A stretch of 6,007 nucleotides of DNA, from positions 1-6,007 of the forward strand of contig QENJ01000285.1 in NCBI GenBank assembly GCA_013374505.1, given 5' to 3'. Made by a program: the position numbers and the translations under genes. Source of the stretch: Candidatus Methanophagaceae archaeon. Its GTDB lineage: Archaea > Halobacteriota > Syntropharchaeia > Alkanophagales > Methanospirareceae. This document shows, piece after piece, positions 5,304 through 6,007 of this stretch. Under the pieces are notes generated by a model. That model saw only the letters and a program-made list of their open reading frames with translations, ran no database searches and was not told the origin of the DNA. Within the stretch, counting starts at the first letter, position 1. Each line of letters starts with the position of its first letter.

Positions 5304-6007
5304 ATGGTGAAACTGAAGGTACAAGATGTAAAGTTCAGCTACGCAAGCGTGCCGATACTAAAGGATGTCTGTATAGAGCTTGCCAGCTCTGAGGTGTTAG
5401 GCGTGGTGGGACCCAATGGCGCGGGTAAATCCACACTGATACGGTGCATAGATCGTATTTTGATGCCACAAGAAGGCTGTATCTTGCTGGATGACCGCGA
5501 TATAAAAAAGCTGCGGCTTATCGAACTAGCCAAGAAAATGGGGTATATTCCACAAAGCACTTCTCAGGTCTTTCCTGCTACGGTCTTCGACACCGTACTC
5601 ATGGGTAGACGTCCCCATATCGGCTGGAAGAGTAGCGATGAGGACACAGAAAAGGTTTTAGAAACGCTGAAACTGATGGACATCGAAGATCTCGCTATGA
5701 GGGACATAAATGAACTCAGCGGTGGGCAACAGCAGAAAGTATTCATCGCTTGTGCGCTAACGCAAGAGCCTGAGGTCCTTCTGCTTGACGAGCCTACTTC
5801 TAACCTCGACATCCGGCACCAGCTTGAAGTGCTGGACATCATACGAAAAATAGTGAATGAACGGGGTATATCCGCAATTATGGCTATCCACGACCTCAAT
5901 CTCGCGGCAAGATACACAGACAGGATAATAATAATGAATAGCGGTACGATTTTTGCAGCCGGCGAGCCTTTTTCGGTTCTTACAACCGAGAACATAAAAC
6001 AGGCTTA
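5304..6007 (+). CDS. FecE/BtuD-type ABC transporter ATP-binding protein, 3'-truncated by the window edge
   Basis: The frame opens at the ATG at 5304 and reads without a stop to the last base, giving 234 codons plus two bases of a partial gene. It encodes the cytoplasmic ATPase that powers the adjacent FecCD-type permease. All nucleotide-binding motifs are present and intact: Walker A GPNGAGKST at 36-44, Q-loop Q84 in GYIPQ, ABC signature LSGGQ at 138-142, Walker B VLLLDEP at 158-164, D-loop SNLD at 166-169, and the H-loop histidine H196 in AIHDLN. The FTVFDTVLMGR-like segment at 90-103 and the GRRPH at 101-105 are typical of the iron-chelate/cobalamin branch. Family members are about 250-270 residues, so only a short C-terminus is missing. 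The 48-nt spacer contains no clear Shine-Dalgarno site, and the adjacent GTG codon at 5307 is an alternative start. A substrate-binding protein may lie beyond the edge or elsewhere in the genome. Confidence 0.5.
   Translation, partial: MVKLKVQDVKFSYASVPILKDVCIELASSEVLGVVGPNGAGKSTLIRCIDRILMPQEGCILLDDRDIKKLRLIELAKKMGYIPQSTSQVFPATVFDTVLMGRRPHIGWKSSDEDTEKVLETLKLMDIEDLAMRDINELSGGQQQKVFIACALTQEPEVLLLDEPTSNLDIRHQLEVLDIIRKIVNERGISAIMAIHDLNLAARYTDRIIIMNSGTIFAAGEPFSVLTTENIKQA

Noticed and set aside
5339..5995. Two - strand frames (5339-5560 and 5564-5995)
   Set aside because: Both are antisense to the ATP-binding protein, which has every ABC ATPase motif on the + strand. The Ser-rich product of the second is a typical shadow.
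1..6007. Mobile element, prophage, CRISPR or defence system
   Set aside because: No transposase, integrase, terminal inverted repeats, spaced direct repeats or defence-type domains are visible; all coding sequence is accounted for by membrane and metabolic genes.

Overview
The window reads as part of a chromosome of a methanogen-type or related euryarchaeote, possibly near the Methanosarcinales or the ANME/Syntrophoarchaeum groups. This placement is an inference. It rests on AT-rich intergenic DNA with TATA-like boxes and purine-rich BRE-like flanks, weak or absent Shine-Dalgarno sites, an archaeal-style HAE3/MMPL-type RND transporter, and a FecCD permease and PflX-like radical SAM protein of types common in methanogens. 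By eye the base composition is moderate (somewhat below 50% GC). I see no rRNA, tRNA, CRISPR array, insertion sequence, integrase or phage gene.

Layout, all genes on the + strand. (1) 1-534: a small integral-membrane methyltransferase of the isoprenylcysteine carboxyl methyltransferase (ICMT)/PEMT type. (2) 587-2800: a full-length two-repeat RND exporter of the MMPL/HAE3 class. These two genes are close together and probably form one transcription unit, possibly acting on a membrane lipid or other hydrophobic compound. (3) 2801-3008: a non-coding gap with a weak hairpin and T-run just after the exporter and a weak promoter candidate before the next gene. (4) 3009-3971: a radical SAM enzyme of the pyruvate formate-lyase-activase-like (PflA/PflX) type with extra cysteine clusters at both ends. 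(5) 3972-4133: an AT-rich intergenic region holding a T8 tract, a short inverted repeat and two TATA-like boxes. (6) 4134-5255: a FecCD/BtuC-type ABC permease. (7) 5304 to the window end: the cognate FecE/BtuD-type ATPase. It has no stop codon inside the window and is cut by the right edge.

Genes 6 and 7 are the membrane and motor parts of a type II metal-chelate importer for an iron-siderophore, heme, corrinoid or oxyanion. The substrate cannot be told from the sequence, and no substrate-binding protein lies in the window. The most notable points are the methyltransferase-RND pairing with an A10 homopolymer at the junction, the multi-cluster cysteine pattern of the radical SAM protein, and the compact regulatory region in front of the importer. 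I found no convincing evidence of an entirely new system; most of the window is recognisable archaeal membrane transport and radical SAM biochemistry.
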